NCBI GenBank assembly: GCA_039881045.1
Contig: JAYWVB010000050.1
Coordinates: 62,001 to 126,000 of the forward strand
DNA length: 64,000 nt
Source: Chaetomium olivaceum
Taxonomy: Eukaryota > Ascomycota > Sordariomycetes > Sordariales > Chaetomiaceae
Direction: 5' to 3'
Shown here: one piece after another, positions 46,577 to 55,897 of the stretch
Layout: each line of letters opens with the position of its first letter
Position numbering within the stretch: position 1 is the first letter of the stretch
Notes under the pieces: generated by a model
The model's database searches: none
What the model was told of the DNA's origin: nothing
What the model saw: the letters and a program-made list of their open reading frames with translations, nothing else
Position numbers and translations under genes: made by a program

Positions 46577-46696
46577 ACCTGACCTTGATTTGATCAAATA
46601 GACAATTGCCCTTGCCCTAATATCAATCGCACGAAGGAATTCTGATACCGCTATGGGGGCTACCTGCACCAGCATGTTCCTCCAGGCTTCCTTTGG

Positions 46697-46715
46697 CGTG
46701 CCGCGCAGCGGCACG
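46697..46715 (+). other. terminal hairpin of Helitron copy C
   Basis: Stem CGTGCCGC/GCGGCACG, loop GCA, 10 nt before the CTTG end at 46725. Sequence after the following T is unique host DNA. Confidence 0.8.
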
Positions 46716-47030
46716 GTCCCTCTTGTGTAATAAACAGAACTTCCCCTACCGATCCTAGCGCCCTGGCACGTGGATCGTCTCGTTTGATTTGGCAGCTTAG
46801 CTGCCCCGCCCCCCAGCGATCGGTCATTGGACAGCATATTGCACCTTACCCCGCACCTTGCACTGCCTGCGGCTCGAAGAGCTGCGGCCTCTTAGAGCTA
46901 ACCAACAACCAGTGCACTATCACCAACGTCCCCATCGTCGTGCCTGTCCCTCTGACAAATTCACATGAAGGGACTGTGAACAATCTAACCCTTTGGTAGA
47001 TACGACAGGTACTACAGCGTTACCATCATC

Positions 47031-48194
47031 ATGGCGAAGAAACACAAGAAGGGAAAGAAAAAGCCTAAGCCGCAGGGCAGCAAGGACCCGGAGCAGACCA
47101 CCAAAGTTGATCCGCAAACAGGAAGCTTGCTCTTCCAGAGACTTCCGCAAGAAATTCGAGACCATATCTGGACTCAGCTCTTCTATTTCACAAGATTCAC
47201 TTTCGGAGAGAGGACGACCGGCCGCATTGGTAGGGTCAAGATCAAGCCTGCGCCGAACGGCCTTGCTCTGCTCCGCACGTGCCGACGAGTGCAGCTCGAG
47301 ATTGGCGACTCGTGGCTACGCCGCGTCCTATTTTGCTTTGAGGGCATTAAAACAATGCTCGACAAGCTCTCCGCCCTGCCCGTCGAGACTCTCTCAAAGT
47401 TACGCCACGTGAGAGTTAGCGGCGATACTCTCATGCTCAGCTACCCCGATGACGACGTCTATTATCGCCTTGTCTCTGCTCTCAAGCTTCTTCCAGGCCT
47501 GCAGCTCGACCGACTCACAGTCCTCGGCGGCCATGGGTTTCAGGTCAACTACGATACACTCGGCGGTCTCATCAAGGACAGCAACGGATGGAAAACCCTG
47601 CGCTATATCTGCTTTAGCTCAGCAATGCTCGGGTTCCCGTCGGAACACAACATCTCCCACCCGATGGTCGACTGGGGGGCTCAACCCAGATACTGGAGGA
47701 AGCCCCAACCAAAGCACTGGCAAACCGTCATTGAAGGTCGCGACGGCGTAACCTCGAACCCTTCTGTGACAGTCTACCGAGCCAAGGAGCCAGCCCTGTA
47801 CGGTTCGATCGTTGACCCAAGCAGAAGGGTAACGTTCGAACAGAAACCTTACCATGGCCAGGATTTGCGAGAGGATATGTTCCCCGCAGACCCCGAACTG
47901 ATGACTGGCGACGAGCAAAAGAAAGAACTGATGGTCATCGTGAAGAGGGGCTCTGGTGTCAACTACGAGGAGAAAAAGGACTCGCCGTTCATCGAATCTG
48001 ATATTCGGCGTGACTTGCCGGATATGACATGGAAACAGATTCGGGCTCTGTGTATCGATAACCCGTTTGATGACGAGGACGAGGAGGAGGGTTGGCCGCC
48101 CTGCGACGAAGAGGACGATCCCACCGAGGCAGATATCTACAAGGATGTTGATGAGTATATCTGGACTCCACTCCACTCTAACCTTGATCTATGA
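47031..48194 (+). CDS. F-box-like (LP-x-EIRD-x-IW) protein
   Basis: Intronless 387-residue protein starting 300 nt right of the Helitron array. A lysine-rich N-terminus (MAKKHKKGKKKPKPQGSKD) precedes LLFQRLPQEIRDHIWTQLFY, the F-box-like helix found in many fungal proteins of this kind, followed by GLALLRTCRRVQLEIGDSWL, the usual second helix. The rest is a globular alpha/beta region and an acidic end (DEDEEEGWPPCDEEDD). The frame is intact, so it has not suffered from its repeat neighbourhood. An SCF adaptor role is likely from the family; the target is unknown. Confidence 0.8.
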   Translation: MAKKHKKGKKKPKPQGSKDPEQTTKVDPQTGSLLFQRLPQEIRDHIWTQLFYFTRFTFGERTTGRIGRVKIKPAPNGLALLRTCRRVQLEIGDSWLRRVLFCFEGIKTMLDKLSALPVETLSKLRHVRVSGDTLMLSYPDDDVYYRLVSALKLLPGLQLDRLTVLGGHGFQVNYDTLGGLIKDSNGWKTLRYICFSSAMLGFPSEHNISHPMVDWGAQPRYWRKPQPKHWQTVIEGRDGVTSNPSVTVYRAKEPALYGSIVDPSRRVTFEQKPYHGQDLREDMFPADPELMTGDEQKKELMVIVKRGSGVNYEEKKDSPFIESDIRRDLPDMTWKQIRALCIDNPFDDEDEEEGWPPCDEEDDPTEADIYKDVDEYIWTPLHSNLDL

Positions 48195-48540
48195 TTCATT
48201 GGTCCCACGGCGAGCTTGTCGGTCTGGCGGACGGCCGCGGCGGGGAGGAGATATAGGGAGCCGGTGTGGCCTAGGGGGATCCAGTGGGCGCCGCGGGCTA
48301 GGAAGGTCGTGGCGCTTGCTGTGGTGTTCGTTGCAGTCAAGGTGGCGGGCGGCGGGGATAGGGAGGGGGATGGAGATGGGAATGTGGTCGAGTAACGGAG
48401 TTGGACTGTGGGCGAGCGCGTGAATCTCTCACATACAGACACAGAGTCCATACAATTGATGCCCTTACGTGGACGAGCACAGGAAATCTTAGACGTTTAG
48501 GCTAGTAGAGGACGCCGTGAACTGTAGGATTCACGAAATC

Positions 48541-49041
48541 TCACACAATATCTACTCCAACCCGGCCGTGAAGGCGCTCATACTCGTCAAGCGCCTCCGT
48601 CACCGCCACGTTCTCATAAGGCTCCCATGTTTCCTCTCCACCTCTCCACTTCGCAAGCAGCTCTAGGCCGCCGTCATCCAACCTCCTGTCGCTACAAATC
48701 TTTTCTATCCCCCACTCTTCTTCCCCGCCGTTGTCGTCAACCACTGGGGAGACCGCCCGAAAGTGCGAGGAATCGGCGGTTTTGAGCTTGGTGTGGTACC
48801 TCACCTCAATGGCCCCGGCACTTCGGCCCGGGAAATGCTTGGCGATCGCGATCCAGGAAAGACCCTGCTCCTTCAGCTGATGGATCTTTGCGTCGTCCGC
48901 TCGCGTGTATCTCGCCCTCCTCGAAGTTGAAGTCGGCTTGTCCTCGTTCTTTTTGGACCCTTTGCTCTTGTGTCTCGCTGGGCGGCGGCTCTTGGCTGAG
49001 GGAATGTTGCCCGGATCCTCTGTTCCACGGTGTCCGATCAT
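48541..49041 (-). CDS. small Myb/SANT-like plus chromodomain protein
   Basis: 166 residues from MIGHRGTEDPGNIP. A basic linker precedes a Myb/SANT-like helix-turn-helix (ARYTRADDAKIHQLKEQGLS then WIAIAKHFPGRSAGAIEVRY). A C-terminal chromodomain follows: EEEWGIEKICSDRRLDDG, LLAKWRGGEETWEPYENV, EALDEYERLHGR. The aromatic-cage positions (W in EEEW, W in KWRGG, W in TWEP) are all present, so methyl-lysine histone binding is plausible. The fusion of a DNA-binding-like domain with a chromodomain suggests a nuclear targeting protein. It converges with the F-box gene. Upstream sequence on this strand shows no further exon. Confidence 0.8.
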   Translation of the reverse strand: MIGHRGTEDPGNIPSAKSRRPARHKSKGSKKNEDKPTSTSRRARYTRADDAKIHQLKEQGLSWIAIAKHFPGRSAGAIEVRYHTKLKTADSSHFRAVSPVVDDNGGEEEWGIEKICSDRRLDDGGLELLAKWRGGEETWEPYENVAVTEALDEYERLHGRVGVDIV

Positions 49042-49803
49042 CCTCTAGTTTGCACATGGGTCTCAGGTGAATTGCACCATGAAAGTAGCCGGCGCACCGT
49101 CCACTAACCCGCTTCAGGACCGCGTTTCCAAGCGGCCATTGCTCGAACATTCCCCCAGAGAGGAAGCAGCAATCACCTGCCAGACAAAGTCGGAGCTCGT
49201 TCCAAGCGAGTCGACGCGGCTCTATCAGGCAAATACACCTAAGTGCTATACGATCATCTATTACGAAAGGAGGTTGCCAAACTTGCTCAGCTTAGAACAG
49301 GTATAGCAAGACTCCGCGGTTACCTCCACCGAGTCGGAGTAGCACCGTCAGACAGATACGTACCTATGTAGGTGAGCAAAAAAGATAGTGTATTACTTCC
49401 TATTGCGATATAGAAAATGAACGGTAACTATATCGAACAGAGATGCTCGAATATATAGATGGCAATTAATAGAGAAGCAATATTTCCTCATCTTCAGGGG
49501 GGAAATCACTGTCGGACAGGGAGGACTGGACTCCTAGTATGGCAGCCGTCCACGCAAGCAGACGGTTCGCAATGGCCACGGGCCGACTCGACACGAACGA
49601 ACTACAGGCCGATTAGCCACTTAACCCACCACACCCGACAGCACCTACAGGCGAAATGAATTCCATACATCCATACATCCATCCATCCATCCATCCATCC
49701 ATCCATCCATCCATCCATCCATCCGTCCTTCGCAAGGGCAGTAGTGCCGCTGGCAATAGACTCTAAAACTTTAAATAGCCAGACGACCCTTAAATGCATC
49801 TAT
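49042..49803. other. intergenic region with tetranucleotide repeat
   Basis: No gene recognised. AT-richer than the flanks around 49370-49470, and contains the CATC repeat listed separately. Confidence 0.45.
49663..49727. repeat. (CATC)n microsatellite
   Basis: Two CATA variants followed by about twelve CATC units, then CGTC. Confidence 0.9.
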
Positions 49804-50029
49804 TGTAACAGGCCACGCATTGGCGTTGAAGTGGGGCACAAGGCGAGGCGGGAATGGACTAGATTGCTTCGAATGAAGAGAGAAAGAGCTAAGCTAGAGG
49901 AAAGAAAGAGACAGCTTTATCGTGTTGCTGGAACGGGACATGGAAGGTTCTAGCATAACCCATCCAAGTGGGACTCGAGCCCACCAGGTTCTGGTATCGC
50001 CGAACCTACCCACGGGCTCAGCCCGTCAC
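49804..50029 (-). mobile_element. tRNA-derived SINE, copy 1
   Basis: Reads on the minus strand from a tRNA-like head (GACGGGCTGAGCCCGTGGG; A-box-like) through a T-arm-like segment with a B box changed by one base (GGCTCGAGTCC) to a body ending CAACGCCAATGCGTGG. It matches 52356-52588 closely over its whole length. It ends beside the stop codon of the minus-strand F-box/LRR gene. Confidence 0.75.
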
Positions 50030-50031
50030 AT

Positions 50032-51393
50032 CTATCCTGTTTTTATCATCTGGATTGCCGTCGTCCAGGCTTCGTGACTGCCCCCGACATCAAAACAATC
50101 TTCAAATTCCTCTCCATTTTCATCTTCCGCTCGACACAATAGGGCAAGCCCCCCTGCAGTGCATAGTTTTATGGATAACTCAAGCCTTGGGAGATGATCA
50201 CGAAATAGAGCGAACAAAGACCTCCAGTGGCCAATTCCACCCGAAACTCCTACTCGGACCAAAGTAACGCTTTGGAGTGTTGCTTTGTGCCTCACGATAA
50301 AAGCTCCAAGATCCAGTACGCTACAATATGCCTTATAGAGTCCCAGGCATTGTAGATTCGGTAGTTGAAGTTTTGGTGCGAGCTGTTTTAACCGGTCAAC
50401 CTGTCGGCGGAAGCTGACGGGTGAGATGACCAGATCCAGTTGTGTGAGTTGTCGAAACACCCCGATAAATGCTGATAGGTCATCCGCCCATCGGTCCTCA
50501 GCGCCCCTCGTTGCCTCGGCGGATACATTTAGTGTGAGCTCCGTGAGGCTTGGAGGGAGGTTCTTATAATATCGGACATGCGACTCCGAGGGTCTGAGAA
50601 TGTCTGGCCTAATCGCCTCCCTAGGGAGGCCGGCTGTGATGATAAGGCTGCTAAGAGCGGCACCACTCGTAGCAATGGCTGTAAGGGTAATGCGAAGGAC
50701 TTGGCCCAGAAACGGAACCTCCTCGTAATCGTCTAGGACGTTCGTTGGCGGTCGGCCTGTTTGTCGGCCATGCGCTAGTGCACCCCAGGGACGGTGCATG
50801 TTGCTAATGACGACAGCCTCAATGTTGCTAAGAGAAATCAGCGCCTGCGTGATGTAGGCCTGCGCAAGGCCGGACATGATTATGTGTTGCTGCTCTTCCC
50901 GCAGTGACGTATAAGCCACCTTATCCAAAGGCGCCTCATACGAGTCCTGAGACGGGAGACTCCCTTCATCGGCCCCCCCACCTTCCTCTCCAGGGCTTTG
51001 GTCCTCCTCCTCGCCGGATGAGTATGTATCATCTATGCTGCCCACTGAAGCTGCGGGAGGGTATCGACCTTCTTGTATGGCCAGTGATATGTCGCCTTCA
51101 TGCCATGCAATATGATCGCATATCTCTGGGAAGTCCACGAAATGATCCGTACAGAGTTCTAGTGTTCTCACAGCAGGGCCAAAGTCTGGATGTCGTGCAA
51201 TCTCCGCAAGGCTTTCGAGGCTGAGCCTTGAGAGCATTACGTAACGGATCTGGAAGTACCGGCTGATGAAAGCTGGCAACGTAGCCAATTTCGCGTATTT
51301 CGACGTCAGCCGGAGGGCGGAGAAGCCTCGGGCGTCTAGCCCGCCAAATATCATAGCCAGCAACTCGTTAGGAAGCTGAAGAAGTCCCACCAT
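50032..51393 (-). CDS. F-box/LRR-like protein
   Basis: Intronless, 453 residues from the ATG at 51393. The F-box helix pair is LLQLPNELLAMIFGGLDARG and FSALRLTSKYAKLATLPAFI at the N-terminus. An acidic loop (DDTYSSGEEEDQSPGEEGGG) is followed by leucine-rich strands (LSNIEAVVISNM, ALSSLIITAGLP, SLTELTLNVS, QLTQLDLVIS, LPNLQCLGLYKAYC). The frame is complete. Its last codons lie against the SINE, so the 3' untranslated region may derive from it. Probable SCF substrate receptor; substrate unknown. Confidence 0.8.
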   Translation of the reverse strand: MVGLLQLPNELLAMIFGGLDARGFSALRLTSKYAKLATLPAFISRYFQIRYVMLSRLSLESLAEIARHPDFGPAVRTLELCTDHFVDFPEICDHIAWHEGDISLAIQEGRYPPAASVGSIDDTYSSGEEEDQSPGEEGGGADEGSLPSQDSYEAPLDKVAYTSLREEQQHIIMSGLAQAYITQALISLSNIEAVVISNMHRPWGALAHGRQTGRPPTNVLDDYEEVPFLGQVLRITLTAIATSGAALSSLIITAGLPREAIRPDILRPSESHVRYYKNLPPSLTELTLNVSAEATRGAEDRWADDLSAFIGVFRQLTQLDLVISPVSFRRQVDRLKQLAPKLQLPNLQCLGLYKAYCSVLDLGAFIVRHKATLQSVTLVRVGVSGGIGHWRSLFALFRDHLPRLELSIKLCTAGGLALLCRAEDENGEEFEDCFDVGGSHEAWTTAIQMIKTG

Positions 51394-52355
51394 TGTATCT
51401 GAGAGGATTCTCAAAGGTATGTTCGAGTGGAATGGAGCTTACTACAGCTATGCAAGCTTTGAGGGCAATGTATTGAGTGAGTGAATGTGTTTCGGCTGAG
51501 CTTGGGCGGGGTTAGACGTTGTTGTCTGCCTAACTTCTCAACCGGCTTAACCTCGGATCAAATACGAGCAAGCCAAGTACCGTACAATTTCGTGGAACTC
51601 TGAAACTCCTAACGTGATCCACCACCAAGCGACGCACACCCCCAATGTCACGGAAATGGCCGTGTGCAGCGGCCCGAGGGGACTGCCCGGGAACCACCCC
51701 AGCCAATCATTAAGACAAGGGTTCGCACCAATGTGACGAACCTGTCTCTGGACCCGTCCTGTTAGGGTTCAGTATCGGTCGAAGGTATTCTTTCAAGGGT
51801 GCTTAGGTTCGGTGCAGCCAAAGGATACACAACAAAGACTTGTCTCAACAGTAGGCTCCTGAGCTTGTAGCGAACTGTAGTTGTGATTGCTAACTGGAGA
51901 ACTCTCAGAGCTCTCCAGAACGAGTGACTATAGGTCTACTATCTAAGTCTTGAGGCATCCCTGTACTCGCTCTGGGTGCTCTGTGCCAGAGCACCCGGAG
52001 CACTCATGGTGTTGCTCCCTATGCTCCGTGCAGGAGCGGACAGAGCGCCAAATGCTCTATTGCGCCAAGCGCAGAGCAGTCCCTTGTAGTCCCAAATGAT
52101 TGGCTCAGGGCGGCCCGCACCCCGCGGGAGCTTACCTCGTGCATTCTCCTTGTTGGTCATTTTGTAACAAAGATCGATGCTGCTATAGAGGGATCAAGAA
52201 CTAGATACAGGTGTGAGCATGACTAGATAAGCAGAGGCACATGACATAACCGTAACCACGGGCATGTGACAAATAACCATAAGAGCAAGATAACAAGAAC
52301 GGAGGAATCTCGTAACATAGCTAAAATCCTTTCAAGTACGGTTTCGGCTCCTTTC
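51394..52355. other. intergenic region holding a possible solo LTR
   Basis: Upstream of the F-box/LRR gene. Apart from the LTR candidate there are only short inverted repeats, including a 10-bp-stem hairpin at about 51977-51999 (GGGTGCTCTG, loop TGC). Confidence 0.45.
51760..52169. mobile_element. possible solo LTR
   Basis: About 410 bp bounded by TGTTA and TAACA, the usual LTR ends, containing several hairpin-forming GAGC/GCTC motifs. No matching 5-bp target duplication is visible (CGTCC against AAGAT) and there is no second copy in the window. Confidence 0.35.
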
Positions 52356-52588
52356 TGTGACAGACCACGCGTTGGCGTTGAAGTGATGCACAAGGCGAGG
52401 CGGAAATGGACTAGATTGCTTCGAATGAAGAGAGAAAGAGAGAAAGAGCTAAGCTACAGGAAGAAAGAGACAGCTTTATCGTGTTGCTAGAACGGGGCAT
52501 GGAAGGTTCTAGCATAATCCATCCAAGTGGGACTCGAACCCACCAGGTTCTGGCATCGCCGAACCTACCCACGGGCCCAGCCCGTCAC
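52356..52588 (-). mobile_element. tRNA-derived SINE, copy 2
   Basis: On the minus strand: tRNA-like head (GACGGGCTGGGCCCGTGGG), 5-bp T-stem GTGGG/CCCAC around a 7-nt loop, and a perfect B box GGTTCGAGTCC (complement of 52530-52540). A CT-rich body with a GAGAAA-type insertion relative to copy 1 ends at TGTCACA. It lies just downstream of a second minus-strand F-box/LRR-like gene. Confidence 0.8.
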
Positions 52589-52646
52589 ACTTTCCACCTT
52601 CAATGCCAATCTCTCAACCATCAGGCCCACTAATAACGGAATACAG

Positions 52647-53863
52647 TTATTCATCATCCCTCCTCATTGCAAACATTTGCTCGAGGAATGTATGGCAGGA
52701 GTCTCTTTCCATGCTCAAAGGCATACCAACATGAAGTATATCCTTCGACGTCTGTTTTGCTCGAATCTCCATGGGCCGCTGGCCGCAGTAAATCCATTCT
52801 AGTTGGGGGAACACGGCGGCATACTTTTCTGCTTCTCGGAGCATGCGGTTGCGATGCGCACGTTCCCAAACCTCTGTGCTATCGGCCTCCGGGCCGTCAT
52901 TATTACCCTCGCTTCCTGCCATATGCTCAACTTCTTCACCCCTGTCTAATCCCGGTCGTTCGAGGGCGCTATTCCGATCCGCCGATGTCACGCGCTGATA
53001 CTCGTAATACCCCTCCGCACCGAGGCCGGACGCGCCGTCTGGAAGCACGTACGTATCTCGTGAGAACGCAAGCCTTTTAAGCCTTGCCAGTCCTTGTAGA
53101 CACAATCGCACCGCATTATGGTCGATCAGCCACTGGTGACGCCAGCCAAATTGCTCGCCGGCACTTAGGCATAGCTGCTCCAGAGATTCGATGTTGCCAA
53201 TAGCAGTTAGGGAATCCGCCGAGATAGTAGCCATGTTTGGTTGTGTTTCCGCCGCTGGTTCGCTCCATGCTAGCGAAAGGGAGCTTAGGTTCGACCATCT
53301 TCCACCGCAGAGTAGTGGAATAAGATGAGAGTCCAGGAGATGGGGCGTGCTGCGATGGAGAGTTTCGACCGAACGTGCGGGTGACGTGAAATAAAGTCGA
53401 TTATCGACTGTACCGTTCCCATGTTCCCGCCATCGAGATATGATATGGCAAGCGTCTCAAGGTCACGAAGGGGTTGACCGGCCGGCAAACGCTTAAATGG
53501 CAGAGAGAGATGTCTCAGCGGTGCAGAAAACAGCGAAGACCAGACTCGTGCATCAGGAATGCTCATGTTTCTGGAGATATCGAGGTACCGGAGATGGCGG
53601 AAGAACACGTCTTCATCGAATGAAAGCGACCTATCTCCCGTAAAAGCCGCGTAACTCAAGGTCAGACGCCTGAGAGTCGTGCTACAGCGCTGTAGGAGGG
53701 TTTGTATGAAGGGTGACAAGCTTCTGTTCTTCCAGCAAGCGGCATCGCCATCGCTGCCTGTCTCGCTCCTATGAGACCGTTCGTTGGCGCAGAGGTCTAC
53801 TTTTAGAGAGAGCGACTCCAATGGCACGACAAGCGGCGCGAGTGGCGGCTCGAGGCGGTACAT
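52647..53863 (-). pseudogene. F-box/LRR-like gene, 5'-truncated and frameshifted
   Basis: Leucine-rich strands are seen in two frames. From 53863: LVVPLESLSLKVDL, TLRRLTLSYAAFTG, FFRHLRYLDISRNM, PLRHLSLPFKRLP. From about 53340 in another frame: WSNLSSLSLAWSE, NIESLEQLCLSAGE, GLARLKRLAFSRD, QLEWIYCGQRPMEI. The frame changes near 53340-53360, where no intron fits. No F-box start remains: upstream sequence is LINE endonuclease. The gene was probably cut by that insertion or a deletion. Confidence 0.65.
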
Positions 53864-53875
53864 CTCTCCAATGTG

Positions 53876-54795
53876 AACTCCGCTGCGATGTCGAATGTCG
53901 TCTCGATCGCTCTGTGACCGGATCCATGGTCACAGGGGTAGGTCCGGCACTTGAGTAGTTGCTCTATTAATTCCGCTGAGGCCAGTACCAGGTCGATCGT
54001 GCTTTCTGCGTCCCCTGACCGCCATGTCTTCGTGCCTCTTGGGAGGAGGCTGTGAAGGGAGTGTTCTTCCATGAGGTTGATGATACGGTCTCCTTCGCCT
54101 TGCCTCAGTGATGACACGTCGTCTCCGCCCAGAGCTGGTCGTGGCGGTTGAAATCACCCGCCAGAATGATATCCGTTCTCGTCCCTGTTCCGTTTCGGGA
54201 TCTCCTAATCACCCGGTCGAGCTCTCTCATTGCCACTTCCAGTGCTTCGCCGTTGCCACCCCTCTACGTAGACTGACACCACCAGCACTACCCAGTCTGG
54301 GAGTTGGATCTGTGCCACGGTGAGGTCTGCCGACGGCACTGGGATTTGCTCGGCTTCCACATCGCTTCGTATCCATAACATACTCCGAATCGGCCATCGT
54401 GTCTCTCGTCGTGTTGTTGGTATTAGCTTTGTTCAATTGTGATGGCTAATTGGCACTATCGCCACCGAACCGCCAATCAATCTGGCATATGGCTCGGAGA
54501 TCGCCAATGTTGTACAGTTCTTAAGCCCCTCATCGTTTGGCAGACTCTCTTGCACTTCTCTCCGTTTGCGGACGTTAAGCTGAAGGATCTCAAGCGTTCT
54601 GGGTCCCATTGTGTAGCCAGCGTACCCGACAGTTCTTGCTGAATGATTCGTGCGGTCCTCTGCAAAGCACGCACTTCAAGGCTGCGGATTGGCAAAACTT
54701 GTGGTGATGAACCTGTTCCGCACACCTTCCATATATACGTTGTGGCTTCTTGCATGCGAAGGCCTTATGCCCGATTTCCTGGCATCTGTAGCACT
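53876..54795 (-). mobile_element. Tad1-like LINE fragment: gag zinc knuckles and endonuclease, decayed
   Basis: On the minus strand a gag C-terminus has CCHC knuckles (CYRCQEIGHKAFACKKPQ, then CAEQVHHHKFC and CVLCRGPHESFSKNC). It ends at a TGA (54592-54590) that lies 20 nt inside the start of the next frame (ATG at 54609), the ORF1/ORF2 overlap of these elements. ORF2 opens LEILQLNVRKRREVQESL and ISEPYARLIGG, has a TGA at the place of an expected Trp, and resumes with VPSADLTVAQIQLPDW, IILAGDFNRHDQLW (endonuclease GDFN-x-H) and TIDLVLASAELIEQLLKC, CDHGSGHRAIETTFDI. Reverse transcriptase is absent. Several frameshifts. Confidence 0.75.
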
Positions 54796-55897
54796 AGGTT
54801 GGGCCTTCCCGGGGCGCGAGCATGGTCGTGGAAGCGGATTCTCCGGCCAGATGGAAGTAATGCCCGCCCAGAAGTCGCCTTGCTTCGCTACCCTTCGTCT
54901 TAGTGGACACCATACAATGATGATTTCCCAAGACATCATTCGTGATTGATCTTTTCAGATTAAAGCCGGGCACAGAACGAGCGGGATGCGTGTCACATTT
55001 GATTGCCCGGCTTGCTCACCAGCCATCCACACAGCCGGAATCGGCTGTCCGCCAGGTGGTCCGCAGATACTACCCCGCTTTTCTACGACAGCAGCCGACC
55101 GGCAACCAACTGGCCACGCCATCTGTTCCACAGTCCTGCGGCACAGCCGTCTGTACCGTTTTCTCCAACGGAGCACACTAACATCGGCTAAGTGGCACCC
55201 GTTTTTGGATCCCCAAGACTGTCAAATTCTGACCCCCTTGACCACGCAGACAAACATGAGGAGGGCTGGATCAGTAGTTGGGTCGGTGACGACCAGCGAA
55301 TCCCCAGTGTTGTATGTTTCCTTTTGCCTTTTTGGCGGCGATAACGGTGACGGGCAACCAAAGGGTTTTGGTTGGGATAGGTGGCTTCAATCATTTTGTA
55401 CCATTCGGGCGCCGCGAGGCAAGGCACTCAAGAGAACAGTAGCTCACGTGCCTCGTCGTATAATTACCATACATCTCAAGATGCCAAACAACGGGCTTTG
55501 ATGTTTTGTTCTGCTCTGAGATCCTGTAGCAAATTTCGACTGTGCTCGAACTTCAAGTTTCACACTTCGGGGGCGTTTCCGCCATAACTTGAAGGATGTT
55601 GAAGGTACCATTGGCAAGAGCCACAGAGTGTTGCCTTCGGTTTGTTGAAATCGAGTTTCATTGCTCTTCCCCGAAGCGTATCCAAACTGTTGTGGGGTGC
55701 TTATTTCGCTCGTTCCATTACATGTTGCACAGGCAGTTCCCGGGCCGCCTGCCAGTCGACTGCCACTTCGAGGCACCAGTATTCCTGTTTGATGAACAAA
55801 ACTAAACCATCTGCCAGTTCTACGCCGACAACAGCACAGTCAATATAATCTATCATGCGGTTACAAATCGACATTTCGGACACCGCCATCGAGGAAA
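54796..55897. other. intergenic region without recognised gene
   Basis: About 1.1 kb. Possibly more decayed LINE gag near 54800-54950, but no convincing frame. Confidence 0.35.

Larger units (their letters stand above)
42050..46725. mobile_element. Helitron copy C, internally deleted (4.7 kb)
   Basis: Most diverged left end (TGACCAGAAAGATGG; minisatellite lost), intact helicase frame on the minus strand, short Rep remnant, then a join near 45275 to the accessory gene. Relative to copy B it lacks about 35669-40640. The join carries the microhomology CAGGA present at both parental points. Confidence 0.85.
27733..46726. mobile_element. head-to-tail array of three Helitron copies
   Basis: Three copies in the same orientation share both ends: left end TCCGAGAAAAACC (A and B) or the diverged TGACCAGAAAGA (C), and right end GCACGGTCCCTCTTGT (all three). 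Junctions are exact: copy A ends CTTG, a single T follows, and copy B starts CCGAG; B to C is joined likewise. The outer flanks also show T on both sides, so insertion between two T residues is possible. Coding content (HUH Rep domain plus PIF1 helicase) identifies Helitrons, which move by rolling-circle replication. Confidence 0.88.

Noticed and set aside
52520..52588. A functional tRNA gene
   Set aside because: It has a B box and T-arm, but the acceptor stem does not pair, and the segment continues into a body shared with 49804-50029, so it is a SINE head.
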